NCBI GenBank assembly: GCA_017652345.1
Contig: JAGCBE010000293.1
Location: forward strand, 1-5,291
Length of the DNA stretch: 5,291 bases
Direction of reading: 5' to 3'
Origin: Methanobrevibacter sp.
Lineage (GTDB): Archaea > Methanobacteriota > Methanobacteria > Methanobacteriales > Methanobacteriaceae
Below are positions 1 through 4,711 of the stretch, piece after piece (the stretch's first letter is position 1; every line of letters begins with the position of its first letter). The translations under genes were made by a program, and so were the position numbers. The notes below the pieces were generated by a model. The model searched no databases, had not been told where the DNA came from, and was given only the letters and a program-made list of their open reading frames with translations.

Positions 1-818
1 CTTGCTTCAAGATAACGGCCTATTGTCAAGAATGACGGCAACATTACAGCAGATTCATAAAACATGAAGCTTGAGTCAAGGACAATGCCAAATGTACCCA
101 ATACACTTGATACGAATGCTACAAGAATACCCATGGAATACATTACATCCATATCCAAATTCTTATGTTTAAAAGAATTCCATCCTGCCTTTAAAATCGG
201 ATAGCTCACATAACAAAATGGGAAAATAGCTACTATCAATGAAAGCTGGCCCATAGTCAATGGATGGACCATTATATGGAATTGCATGATTGCCATTAAA
301 ATTGCTGCAAATACAAGACCTACGATGATTCTGTACAATTTGCCTCTAAGATCCTTTTGGTATCTTTCCTCTTCATCCATTACATCAAGTTCGCCGTCAA
401 GTCCAATGTATTCAAATCCTAACATTTCAATGGTCTTTTGAATCTCCTTAAGATTCAACATGTCTCGATAGTACTTTACAGTAACCTTCTGATTGGATAA
501 GTTGGCATTTGCCTCTACAACACCATCTACACGTGGAAGGAATTTCTCTACATTGTTTACGCAAGAAGCGCAATGCATTCCATCAATTTGAATGACTACC
601 TCATCTTTTGGAACTGTAAATCCAACTGATTCGACAGTCTGATCAATTATATCAGGAGAAATATTATCATTCAAGACCATATGGGCTTTATTGGTGTTCA
701 AATCCACATTGATGGATTCCACTTCTTCAAGCTTTCCAAGTGATTTTTCAACAAGAAGCGAACATGAAGAACAGTGCATGCCATCTACTGGAATATTCAA
801 CTCTTTCTGTTTAGCCAT
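1..818 (-). CDS. copA: Copper-translocating P1B-type ATPase, N-terminal 272 residues (gene runs off the left edge)
   Basis: The reverse strand encodes the start of a heavy-metal P-type ATPase that would pump Cu(I) out of the cytoplasm using ATP. Two heavy-metal-associated (HMA) domains come first, with GMHCSSC at residues 13-19 and GMHCASC at 80-86. Their CxxC cysteines are 67 residues apart, with a very short linker. The membrane region begins near residue 160. Hydrophobic stretches lie at about 163-182, 190-211, 225-246 and 249-268, and the fragment ends in GRYLEA, the conserved segment after the fourth helix of CopA proteins. The actuator domain, CPC motif, DKTGT phosphorylation site and ATP-binding domain lie outside the window, so metal specificity cannot be confirmed. 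Copper is inferred from the GMHCxxC motifs and the CopZ-like gene upstream. The start at 818 follows a near-perfect Shine-Dalgarno site. A silver or other soft-metal pump is the main alternative. Confidence 0.93.
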   Translation of the reverse strand, partial: MAKQKELNIPVDGMHCSSCSLLVEKSLGKLEEVESINVDLNTNKAHMVLNDNISPDIIDQTVESVGFTVPKDEVVIQIDGMHCASCVNNVEKFLPRVDGVVEANANLSNQKVTVKYYRDMLNLKEIQKTIEMLGFEYIGLDGELDVMDEEERYQKDLRGKLYRIIVGLVFAAILMAIMQFHIMVHPLTMGQLSLIVAIFPFCYVSYPILKAGWNSFKHKNLDMDVMYSMGILVAFVSSVLGTFGIVLDSSFMFYESAVMLPSFLTIGRYLEA

Positions 819-823
819 AAAAT

Positions 824-830
824 TCCTCCT
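824..830 (-). promoter_or_regulatory. Strong Shine-Dalgarno site of copA
   Basis: The reverse strand reads AGGAGGA with six bases between AGGAGG and the ATG at 818. It is the strongest ribosome-binding site in the window and fixes the copA start. Confidence 0.8.
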
Positions 831-851
831 TTCTATAAATTGACATTGTGA

Positions 852-861
852 AATATTTAAA
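852..861 (-). promoter_or_regulatory. Probable TATA box of copA
   Basis: The reverse strand reads TTTAAATATT. A transcript starting about 25 bases downstream would begin near 832 and leave a leader of roughly 14 bases, just enough to include the Shine-Dalgarno site. This suggests copA can be transcribed independently of the copZ-like gene. The region is so AT-rich that chance TATA matches are common. Confidence 0.35.
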
Positions 862-886
862 ATTAAAAATAAAAAATTAGAATTTA

Positions 887-932
887 ATTAAATTGTTATG
901 AAATAAGATAGTTAATATTAGATTAAATTGTT
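887..932. repeat. Two 11-bp direct repeats in the copZ-copA gap
   Basis: ATTAAATTGTT occurs at 887-897 and again at 922-932, a spacing of 35 bp, upstream of the proposed copA TATA box. It could be a paired binding site, but the sequence is pure low-complexity AT and may be chance. Nothing else is visible in the 163-bp gap apart from a T-rich run on the reverse strand just after the copZ stop. Confidence 0.25.
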
Positions 933-944
933 TATATGAAAATG

Positions 945-981
945 AAAAAATAAGAAAACAGCTAAAAAATAACCGATTTGC
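945..981 (-). terminator. T-rich possible terminator after the copZ-like gene
   Basis: Just after the stop codon the reverse strand contains several T runs (TTATTTTTT, TTTTC, TTATTTTTTC), the kind of U-rich tract at which archaeal RNA polymerase can terminate. No hairpin is seen. Read-through into copA is possible. Confidence 0.3.
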
Positions 982-1194
982 TTATTCCACTTCAAATCCT
1001 GCTTCTTTAACAGCGCCTGCTAAGTCTACATCAGACACTTTTTCATTATCATATTCAACTTCTACTTTATTAGCGTCTAAATCCACAACAGCAGATTCTA
1101 CACCATCTAAATCCATCATGCAAAGTTCTACTGCTTTTGCACATGAAGGGCAGTGCATTCCTACAACTTTTACTTCTTTTTTATCAATTGCCAT
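982..1194 (-). CDS. copZ: CopZ-like copper chaperone, single HMA domain, 70 aa
   Basis: A free-standing heavy-metal-associated domain that fills the whole protein. It shows the GMHCPSC metal-binding loop at residues 12-18, followed by the usual helix, the strand pattern VESAVVDLDANKVEVEYD, and a C-terminal GFEVE strand. Proteins of this type bind one Cu(I) between the two cysteines in the cytoplasm and pass it to the HMA domains of CopA, which is encoded immediately downstream on the same strand. An upstream in-frame GTG at 1203 would add three residues (73 aa). That GTG lies inside the Shine-Dalgarno sequence AAGGTGA, whose correct spacing is to the ATG at 1194, so the shorter form is preferred. 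The chaperone may be made in excess over the pump from its own promoter. Mercury or another soft metal as ligand cannot be excluded. Confidence 0.9.
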   Translation of the reverse strand: MAIDKKEVKVVGMHCPSCAKAVELCMMDLDGVESAVVDLDANKVEVEYDNEKVSDVDLAGAVKEAGFEVE

Positions 1195-1199
1195 AATTT

Positions 1200-1206
1200 T
1201 CACCTT
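1200..1206 (-). promoter_or_regulatory. Shine-Dalgarno site that decides the copZ start
   Basis: The reverse strand reads AAGGTGA, ending five bases before the ATG at 1194. The alternative GTG start at 1203 is part of this motif and has no site of its own. Confidence 0.65.
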
Positions 1207-1216
1207 ATAAATTTTT

Positions 1217-1237
1217 TATATAGTATATTATATAGTA
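1217..1237 (-). promoter_or_regulatory. Tandem TATA boxes upstream of copZ
   Basis: The reverse strand carries TACTATATA twice, 12 bp apart (forward copies of TATATAGTA at 1217-1225 and 1229-1237). The distal copy would place transcription start near 1206, just far enough upstream to include the Shine-Dalgarno site. The proximal copy would give a transcript starting at about the ATG. Confidence 0.35.
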
Positions 1238-1298
1238 ATATTTGTTTTTTTAAAATAAATAGATTTATAAATATAATTTATATTAATTGCATATAAAG

Positions 1299-1314
1299 TT
1301 TTGGTATGCCTAAA
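1299..1314. promoter_or_regulatory. GG-N4-CC dyad in the copZ upstream region, possible operator
   Basis: The sequence TTTTGGTATGCCTAAA has arms TTTTGG and CCTAAA around a four-base centre, and five of six arm positions are symmetric. It is the only G/C-containing symmetrical motif in a gap that is otherwise almost all A and T. It lies about 105 bp upstream of copZ and 148 bp upstream of the plus-strand small gene. The TTNGG-N4-CCNAA shape resembles sites of DtxR-type metal regulators, but the assignment is speculative. Confidence 0.3.
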
Positions 1315-1363
1315 AATTTTATTAAAAATTTATTAAAATTACATTAAAAATTAAATTTAAAAT

Positions 1364-1393
1364 CATTTAGCCCATTTAGACAATCGTACAATC
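1364..1393. repeat. Two adjacent pairs of short direct repeats
   Basis: CATTTAG occurs at 1364-1370 and 1373-1379, and ACAATC at 1380-1385 and 1388-1393. Each pair is separated by two bases. The block sits between the dyad and the small plus-strand gene and could be part of that gene's promoter or leader. Function is unknown. Confidence 0.3.
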
Positions 1394-1431
1394 TTTTTGA
1401 AAAATAGTTCACAAAAATGAATAGTATAGAA

Positions 1432-1440
1432 TTAAATATT
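1432..1440 (+). promoter_or_regulatory. TATA box placed for leaderless transcription of the small gene
   Basis: TTAAATATT is centred 26 bases before the ATG at 1462. This is the standard archaeal TATA-to-start-site distance, so the transcript could begin at the start codon. No Shine-Dalgarno sequence precedes either candidate start, which supports a leaderless message. The AT-rich setting makes a chance match possible. Confidence 0.35.
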
Positions 1441-1461
1441 AAAAATAACATATATTTTATT

Positions 1462-1713
1462 ATGACTAATGCAGATCTTATTCAAGAACTTATGAAACAA
1501 GCTAACTTGACTGAGGACCAAGGAAATATCGTTAGCGATATTTTCGCAAACAACTTCACCGCTGGCGGTGGAGCTGAAGACGTGATAGTTAACTTGATTG
1601 CTGAGAAACTGGGAGTGGATAAGGCAAGAGCTAAAGATATTTACACCATTGGTGTAGGTGTCCTCACTACTACTGGTATCTTAGACAAAATAAAAGGGAT
1701 ATTCAAGAGATAA
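1462..1713 (+). CDS. Small conserved-looking protein of unknown function, 83 aa
   Basis: I do not recognise a family. The protein begins MTNADLIQELMKQ and looks mainly helical. There is an N-terminal amphipathic helix, a short Gly-rich turn (TAGGGAED, residues 33-40), a second helix ending in EKLGVDKARAKDIY, a moderately hydrophobic Thr/Gly/Val stretch (TIGVGVLTTTGIL), and a basic tail (KIKGIFKR). There is no signal peptide or clear membrane segment, and it is probably cytoplasmic and acidic apart from the tail. The frame opens earlier with an ATG at 1417 (98 aa). Those first 15 codons are composed like intergenic DNA and lack a ribosome-binding site, whereas the ATG at 1462 has a well-placed TATA box. 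The switch to GC-richer codons begins right after 1462. It is transcribed divergently from copZ and ends in its own terminator, so it is probably monocistronic. Reality as a gene is likely; the start is less certain. Confidence 0.7.
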   Translation: MTNADLIQELMKQANLTEDQGNIVSDIFANNFTAGGGAEDVIVNLIAEKLGVDKARAKDIYTIGVGVLTTTGILDKIKGIFKR

Positions 1714-1739
1714 TATTTTTATTATCTCTTATTTTTTTT
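1705..1739 (+). terminator. Perfect hairpin plus T-run terminator overlapping the stop codon
   Basis: The arms at 1705-1715 (AAGAGATAATA) and 1720-1730 (TATTATCTCTT) pair perfectly over 11 bp around a TTTT loop. A run of eight T residues follows at 1732-1739. The left arm includes the last two codons (Lys-Arg) and the TAA stop. The form is that of a bacterial intrinsic terminator. In archaea the U-tract alone is usually thought sufficient, so the hairpin is notable. Confidence 0.75.
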
Positions 1740-1748
1740 AAAAAAAAA
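1740..1748 (-). terminator. Poly-T tract terminating the amidohydrolase transcript
   Basis: Nine A residues on the forward strand give a nine-T run on the reverse strand, about 100 bases after the amidohydrolase stop. It abuts the forward-strand T-run and makes a bidirectional terminator between convergent genes. Confidence 0.4.
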
Positions 1749-1760
1749 TAAACTATTTTT

Positions 1761-1847
1761 CTAAAATTGAACTTCTTTCCTGAATAGAACTTCTTTCCTA
1801 ATTTGAACTTCATCCCTATTTAAAAATATCCAACTCTTTTTAAACAC
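1761..1847 (-). other. In-frame open stretch beginning directly after the amidohydrolase stop, 28 codons
   Basis: Reading on in the amidohydrolase frame past its TAA, the next codon is GTG and the frame stays open for 28 codons to a TAG at 1761-1763. The last 18 codons are three six-residue repeats (RDEVQI, RKEVLF, RKEVQF). There is no separate Shine-Dalgarno site, so a real peptide would need translational coupling at the TAA/GTG junction or stop read-through. It could equally be an accident of an 18-bp repeat, whose length is a multiple of three. Confidence 0.2.
1767..1820. repeat. Three tandem 18-bp repeats
   Basis: The units are 1767-1784, 1785-1802 and 1803-1820. All share GAACTT at the same phase. 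The first two share a 13-base core, GAACTTCTTTCCT, and the third has GAACTTCATCCCT. They fill most of the gap between the terminators and the amidohydrolase stop. No other copy was seen in the window. This could be a minisatellite, a repeated protein-coding element or a 3'-UTR element. Confidence 0.75.
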
Positions 1848-3086
1848 TTAAAAAATAGGCTTATGCTTTAATATTCTTCCATCTTGGATTACAGTTAAGA
1901 TCTTATCATTGTCTGCTAAAGACTCTATCTTATCAATTGGATTGTCTTTGACAATGATCATATCAGCTATTTTTCCTGCTTCAATGGATCCCAATTCATT
2001 TTCCTGATTGAAGAATTTTGCCCCTTCAATGGTTCCTGCTTGAATAGCTTCAAGTGGAGATAAACCGACATCTACAAGTTGCTTCAATTCTCCAAGGTTT
2101 CGGCCATGATCTATTACACCACAATCTGAACCCATTAGGAAATTAACTCCTTCCTGATAAGCGGTTTCTATGTTTTCCTTGTGGATTTTCACGACTTCTT
2201 TTAGCTTTCTGATCTTATCATCAGCAAAACTATCCCAAACTGGGAAGCCCTCTTCAATAAGGGTCTTATGAACAATCAATGTAGGAGTAAGATATATTCT
2301 TTTTTTAGCAAGCAATTGGGAAGTCTTTTTATCAATGAATGTACCATGCTCTATTGACTTTATACCTGCCTTTGCACATCTTTCAATTCCTTCTAAGCTA
2401 TGGCAATGAGCTGCTACCTTCAACTTATGATTTTCAGCTTCATCCACTATTGTTTTCAATTCCTTTTTGTTGAATTGTGCAATATCTGAAGAGGTATATG
2501 GAGATAGAATTCCTCCACTTGCCATGATTTTAATGAAATCTGCACGCGCTCTAATGACTTCACGGGTTTTCCTTAAAACACCTTCCACTCCATCACAGGT
2601 TCCAACTGGAAAACCAGGATATGCAATTTCCATATCAAAACCGGAATTTAAATAATGGTCAAAATGTCCGCCAGTAATAGCTAAAGGCTTAATTGATATG
2701 TTCAACCTTGGAGCTGGAAATATCTTCCTCTCTTGAGCCATCTTAACCCCAATGTCGGCAAGACCAGTATCACGAACTGTAGTGACCCCTGCATCAATGG
2801 TTGCTTTCATATTATCTACAGCATTGTAAAAGTAATATGAAAGAGGGTCTTTCATGATATCCTCCTTATGGAATCCATTTGCCATAATATGAGCATGTGA
2901 GTCTATAAATCCAGGCAAAAGATAGTCATCCTCACCATCTATAACAATATGGTCCTTATACAATGTAGACTCTTCTGTATGCAAGGACTTTATTCTGCCA
3001 TTTTCAATTAAAACGTGCCTTTCATCAAGAGGCTCTTCACTAAATGGATTTATAATGTTTACATTTTTAATATAAATTGATGACAT
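1848..3086 (-). CDS. Metal-dependent amidohydrolase, imidazolonepropionase/prolidase-like (COG1228 type), 412 aa
   Basis: A cytoplasmic hydrolase of the amidohydrolase superfamily, expected to carry a binuclear metal centre in a TIM barrel. Numbering from the ATG at 3086, the ligands are visible in order: HxH in GFIDSHAHI (His64, His66), the bridging lysine in FIKIMASGG (Lys186), His227 in VAAHCHS, His247 in SIEHGTFID and Asp321 in LMGSDCG. The N-terminal beta sandwich (VNIINPF...IENGRI) and the C-terminal LGSIEAGKIADMIIVKDNP segment are typical of the superfamily. The length is normal and no key residue is missing. Relatives cleave imidazolone rings, Xaa-Pro dipeptides or N-acyl amino acids, and the substrate cannot be told from the sequence. 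A longer start at 3098 is possible (416 aa), but its first codons overlap the GGGTGAT ribosome-binding site of the ATG at 3086. The DUF126 gene ends 67 bp upstream on the same strand. Confidence 0.92.
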   Translation of the reverse strand: MSSIYIKNVNIINPFSEEPLDERHVLIENGRIKSLHTEESTLYKDHIVIDGEDDYLLPGFIDSHAHIMANGFHKEDIMKDPLSYYFYNAVDNMKATIDAGVTTVRDTGLADIGVKMAQERKIFPAPRLNISIKPLAITGGHFDHYLNSGFDMEIAYPGFPVGTCDGVEGVLRKTREVIRARADFIKIMASGGILSPYTSSDIAQFNKKELKTIVDEAENHKLKVAAHCHSLEGIERCAKAGIKSIEHGTFIDKKTSQLLAKKRIYLTPTLIVHKTLIEEGFPVWDSFADDKIRKLKEVVKIHKENIETAYQEGVNFLMGSDCGVIDHGRNLGELKQLVDVGLSPLEAIQAGTIEGAKFFNQENELGSIEAGKIADMIIVKDNPIDKIESLADNDKILTVIQDGRILKHKPIF

Positions 3087-3089
3087 AAA

Positions 3090-3096
3090 ATCACCC
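3090..3096 (-). promoter_or_regulatory. Shine-Dalgarno site that decides the amidohydrolase start
   Basis: The reverse strand reads GGGTGAT, three bases before the ATG at 3086, and is complementary to the archaeal 16S 3' end (AUCACC). The upstream ATG at 3098 immediately precedes this motif and would make it coding. Confidence 0.65.
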
Positions 3097-3104
3097 ATTA
3101 AAGA

Positions 3105-3158
3105 TTATTGATTATATTGAATAATTAATTAAATTGAATAATAATTTTATTGATTATA
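3105..3158. repeat. Nested direct repeats between the DUF126 and amidohydrolase genes
   Basis: TTATTGATTATA occurs at 3105-3116 and 3147-3158, and ATTGAATAAT at 3116-3125 and 3133-3142. The right-hand copy of the first repeat spans the DUF126 stop codon. The pattern suggests local duplication. Elements such as TTTAATTAAT on the reverse strand could act as a TATA box for the amidohydrolase, so it is unclear whether the two genes share a transcript. Confidence 0.35.
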
Positions 3159-3543
3159 ATAAAGTTATTTTACCGTTATCACTATCTACTTCAACCATTT
3201 GCCCATTTACCAATTCTTCAACGCTTGATGGAGAATCAACCATTGGAATATCAGACATGATAGCACCAGTAGCTATAATAGGTTCTGCCTTAAGGCAAAT
3301 AATCGCTTTAGGAGCAGTGTTGTTTTTCATCATCTGGAATATGACATAAGATCCTACAGTGGAACCTTTACCTCCAGGAATGAAAAGGACCTTATCCTTA
3401 ATGGACTCTCCTTTGAGTTCATGATTTGGGTCAATTACTACACCGGTTTCAGGGTCTACTCCACCTAAAAAACTAATTGCTTCACTGGATACAATTAATT
3501 CCCCTTCTGCTTTTCCTTTAGAAATATTTCTGCATTCAATCAT
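3154..3543 (-). CDS. Phosphomevalonate dehydratase small subunit (aconitase X swivel domain, DUF126), 129 aa
   Basis: The small subunit of the archaeal enzyme that dehydrates (R)-5-phosphomevalonate to trans-anhydromevalonate 5-phosphate, a step of the modified mevalonate route to isoprenoid membrane lipids. It works as a complex with the large aconitase X subunit (DUF521), which holds the iron-sulfur cluster. Family signatures are clear: [19 protein letters not shown] (residues 20-38), [12 protein letters not shown] (56-67) with Ser61 in the position proposed as catalytic base, and [18 protein letters not shown] (86-103). The length of 129 residues is normal for the stand-alone subunit. A partial Shine-Dalgarno site, GTGAT, precedes the ATG at 3543. 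The large subunit is not adjacent: a divergent kinase lies upstream and an amidohydrolase downstream, so the partner must be encoded elsewhere. The assignment rests on family knowledge and is strong at family level. Confidence 0.92.
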   Translation of the reverse strand: MIECRNISKGKAEGELIVSSEAISFLGGVDPETGVVIDPNHELKGESIKDKVLFIPGGKGSTVGSYVIFQMMKNNTAPKAIICLKAEPIIATGAIMSDIPMVDSPSSVEELVNGQMVEVDSDNGKITLL

Positions 3544-3593
3544 AAAATCACATGTGAAAATAAATAAGTTATTTGAAAATTATCATTAATCAT

Positions 3594-3609
3594 AATTAAT
3601 ATATTAATT
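3594..3609. repeat. 16-bp AT palindrome upstream of the DUF126 gene
   Basis: AATTAATATATTAATT is perfectly self-complementary and lies about 50 bp before the DUF126 start. It could be an operator or overlap the promoter. Because it has no G or C, it may be chance. Confidence 0.3.
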
Positions 3610-3610
3610 C

Positions 3611-3620
3611 TATTATAAAA
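3611..3620 (-). promoter_or_regulatory. Possible TATA box of the DUF126 gene
   Basis: The reverse strand reads TTTTATAATA. Transcription would start near 3589 and give a leader of about 45 bases that includes the GTGAT ribosome-binding site. Other AT-rich stretches nearby could serve instead. Confidence 0.3.
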
Positions 3621-3648
3621 ATTTTTAAAATTCTGATATTGTATCTTT

Positions 3649-3661
3649 TTGTACCCTACAA
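3649..3661. promoter_or_regulatory. Inverted repeat TTGTA-CCC-TACAA, possible operator
   Basis: TTGTACCCTACAA has perfect five-base arms around CCC. A further TTGTA lies 10 bp to the left (3639-3643), inside a GATA-TTG-TATC inverted repeat (3635-3645). The CCC is the main G/C-rich spot in this divergent gap. It is a candidate site for a regulator of either the DUF126 gene or pdxY. Confidence 0.35.
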
Positions 3662-3685
3662 CAAATATTTATATATTTTAATGTA

Positions 3686-3701
3686 TATAACAATTGTTAT
3701 A
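3686..3701. promoter_or_regulatory. 16-bp perfect palindrome, candidate operator of the pdxY operon
   Basis: TATAACAATTGTTATA is perfectly symmetrical. Its half ATAACAATTG recurs at 3735-3744, 48 bp to the right, so that a full site and a half site bracket the 11-bp repeats. A TATA-like TTTATATATTTTAA lies immediately to the left (3667-3680). If that box is used, the palindrome would cover the transcription start, as expected for a repressor site. Confidence 0.45.
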
Positions 3702-3704
3702 AAT

Positions 3705-3737
3705 ATGATTTGATAATGATTTGATAATGATTTGATA
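3705..3737. repeat. Three perfect tandem 11-bp repeats upstream of pdxY
   Basis: ATGATTTGATA is repeated three times without a mismatch (3705-3715, 3716-3726, 3727-3737) and runs directly into the second ATAACAATTG motif. The 11-bp period is about one turn of the helix, which would put bound protein units on the same DNA face. A replication-slippage origin is also possible. Confidence 0.7.
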
Positions 3738-3762
3738 ACAATTGAGTTAATTAAGAAAATTA

Positions 3763-3772
3763 TTATATATTA
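3763..3772 (+). promoter_or_regulatory. Probable TATA box of the pdxY-cytX operon
   Basis: TTATATATTA would place the start site near 3794, giving a leader of about 33 bases that includes the weak AGGT ribosome-binding site at 3815-3818. The palindrome and 11-bp repeats then lie just upstream, where an activator would bind. The other TATA-like box at 3667-3680 is an alternative. Confidence 0.4.
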
Positions 3773-3826
3773 AAAATAAAATACTAATTAACTGTAATTA
3801 TTAAAAATACTAATAGGTTTGAAAGA

Positions 3827-4672
3827 ATGAACAAAACAACAAAAATTTTAACTATTCAAGATATTTCATGCTATGGACAATGCTCAATAACTGTTGCACT
3901 TCCTGTAGTTTCTGCTTTTGGAATTGAAACTGCAATTCTTCCTTCTGCAGTCTTATCTACACATACATCTGGCTTTACAGATTTCACTGTAAGAGACTTG
4001 ACTGAAGACCTTCCTGAAATTAGGAAACATTGGGAAAAGGAAGGAATCATATTTGATGCTATCTATACTGGTTTCATTGCATCACAAGAGCAATTGGATT
4101 ACATAAAAGACATTATAGACTCAAGATTAAAAGAAGACGGCCTTGTCTTTGTTGACCCTGCTATGGCAGATCATGGGGAATTCTACAATGGATTTGACCA
4201 GGAATTCGCTGATGCTATGGGGGAACTTTGTAAATTAGGAGACTATATCCTCCCTAACACAACTGAAGCTTGTTATATCCTTCATAAGCCTTGGAAAGAA
4301 ACATTTACAAAAGAAGAAATGATTGAAATGGCTAAAGAGCTTTCAGCATTTACAAATAGATATGTTATCTTGAAAGGATATGAAAACGATAACCATGAAA
4401 TGGGAATGATCATTTTCGATAAGGAAGACGAATCCATTGAAATCGTTTACAATGATAAAGTGGATTATGTTTCTCATGGAACAGGTGATGTCTTTGCTTC
4501 ATCATTTGTTGGATCAACAATGTTAGACAAATCTCCTTCCGCTGCAGCAAAAATAGCTGGAGAATTTACCAAGAAGGCAATTGAAAAGACTGTTGGTGAT
4601 GAAACCCATACCTATGGAGTTAAATTTGAACAGGCAATCCCTGAACTTTACGATTTGTTGAAAACATTTTAA
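3827..4672 (+). CDS. pdxY: Pyridoxamine/pyridoxal kinase, ribokinase fold (possibly also HMP kinase), 281 aa
   Basis: A cytoplasmic ribokinase-family enzyme that would phosphorylate the 5'-hydroxymethyl group of pyridoxal or pyridoxamine with ATP for vitamin B6 salvage. The N-terminus ILTIQDISCYGQCSITVALPV (residues 7-27) and SAVLSTHTSGFTDFTVRDLT (40-59) match the pyridoxamine kinases common in Firmicutes. YTGF (79-82), VDPAMADHGEFY, PNTTEA and the anion hole HGTGD, with the catalytic Asp221, follow. The length is typical and nothing is missing. The close relation between pyridoxal kinases and hydroxymethylpyrimidine (HMP) kinases, and the CytX-type permease gene 39 bp downstream, raise the possibility that HMP for thiamine is a physiological substrate. 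A weak AGGT ribosome-binding site precedes the ATG. The upstream gap holds a palindrome and tandem repeats that may regulate the pair. Transfer from gut Firmicutes is plausible, but Leu and Arg codon use matches the host-like genes. Confidence 0.88.
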   Translation: MNKTTKILTIQDISCYGQCSITVALPVVSAFGIETAILPSAVLSTHTSGFTDFTVRDLTEDLPEIRKHWEKEGIIFDAIYTGFIASQEQLDYIKDIIDSRLKEDGLVFVDPAMADHGEFYNGFDQEFADAMGELCKLGDYILPNTTEACYILHKPWKETFTKEEMIEMAKELSAFTNRYVILKGYENDNHEMGMIIFDKEDESIEIVYNDKVDYVSHGTGDVFASSFVGSTMLDKSPSAAAKIAGEFTKKAIEKTVGDETHTYGVKFEQAIPELYDLLKTF

Positions 4673-4711
4673 ATCATTAGATAAATATTAAATTTTTAAA
4701 GTAGGCAAAAT

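Noticed and set aside
1767..1820. CRISPR repeats
   Set aside because: The 18-bp units are contiguous without spacers, so this is a tandem repeat.
2467..2655. 62-residue plus-strand open frame
   Set aside because: It is antisense to the amidohydrolase core, which includes the bridging lysine motif. It has no promoter, ribosome-binding site or recognisable domain.
3134..3349. 71-residue plus-strand open frame
   Set aside because: It is antisense to the C-terminal part of the DUF126 gene, which has full family motifs.
3705..3737. CRISPR-like array or C/D box RNA
   Set aside because: The 11-bp units are directly abutting with no spacers, too short for CRISPR. There is no paired C (RUGAUGA) and D (CUGA) box arrangement.
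3544..3826. Riboswitch (TPP or other) in the pdxY leader
   Set aside because: No TPP core (CUGAGA with the paired GG/CC elements) or other conserved riboswitch core was found. The region is AT-rich, with DNA-type palindromes and repeats instead.
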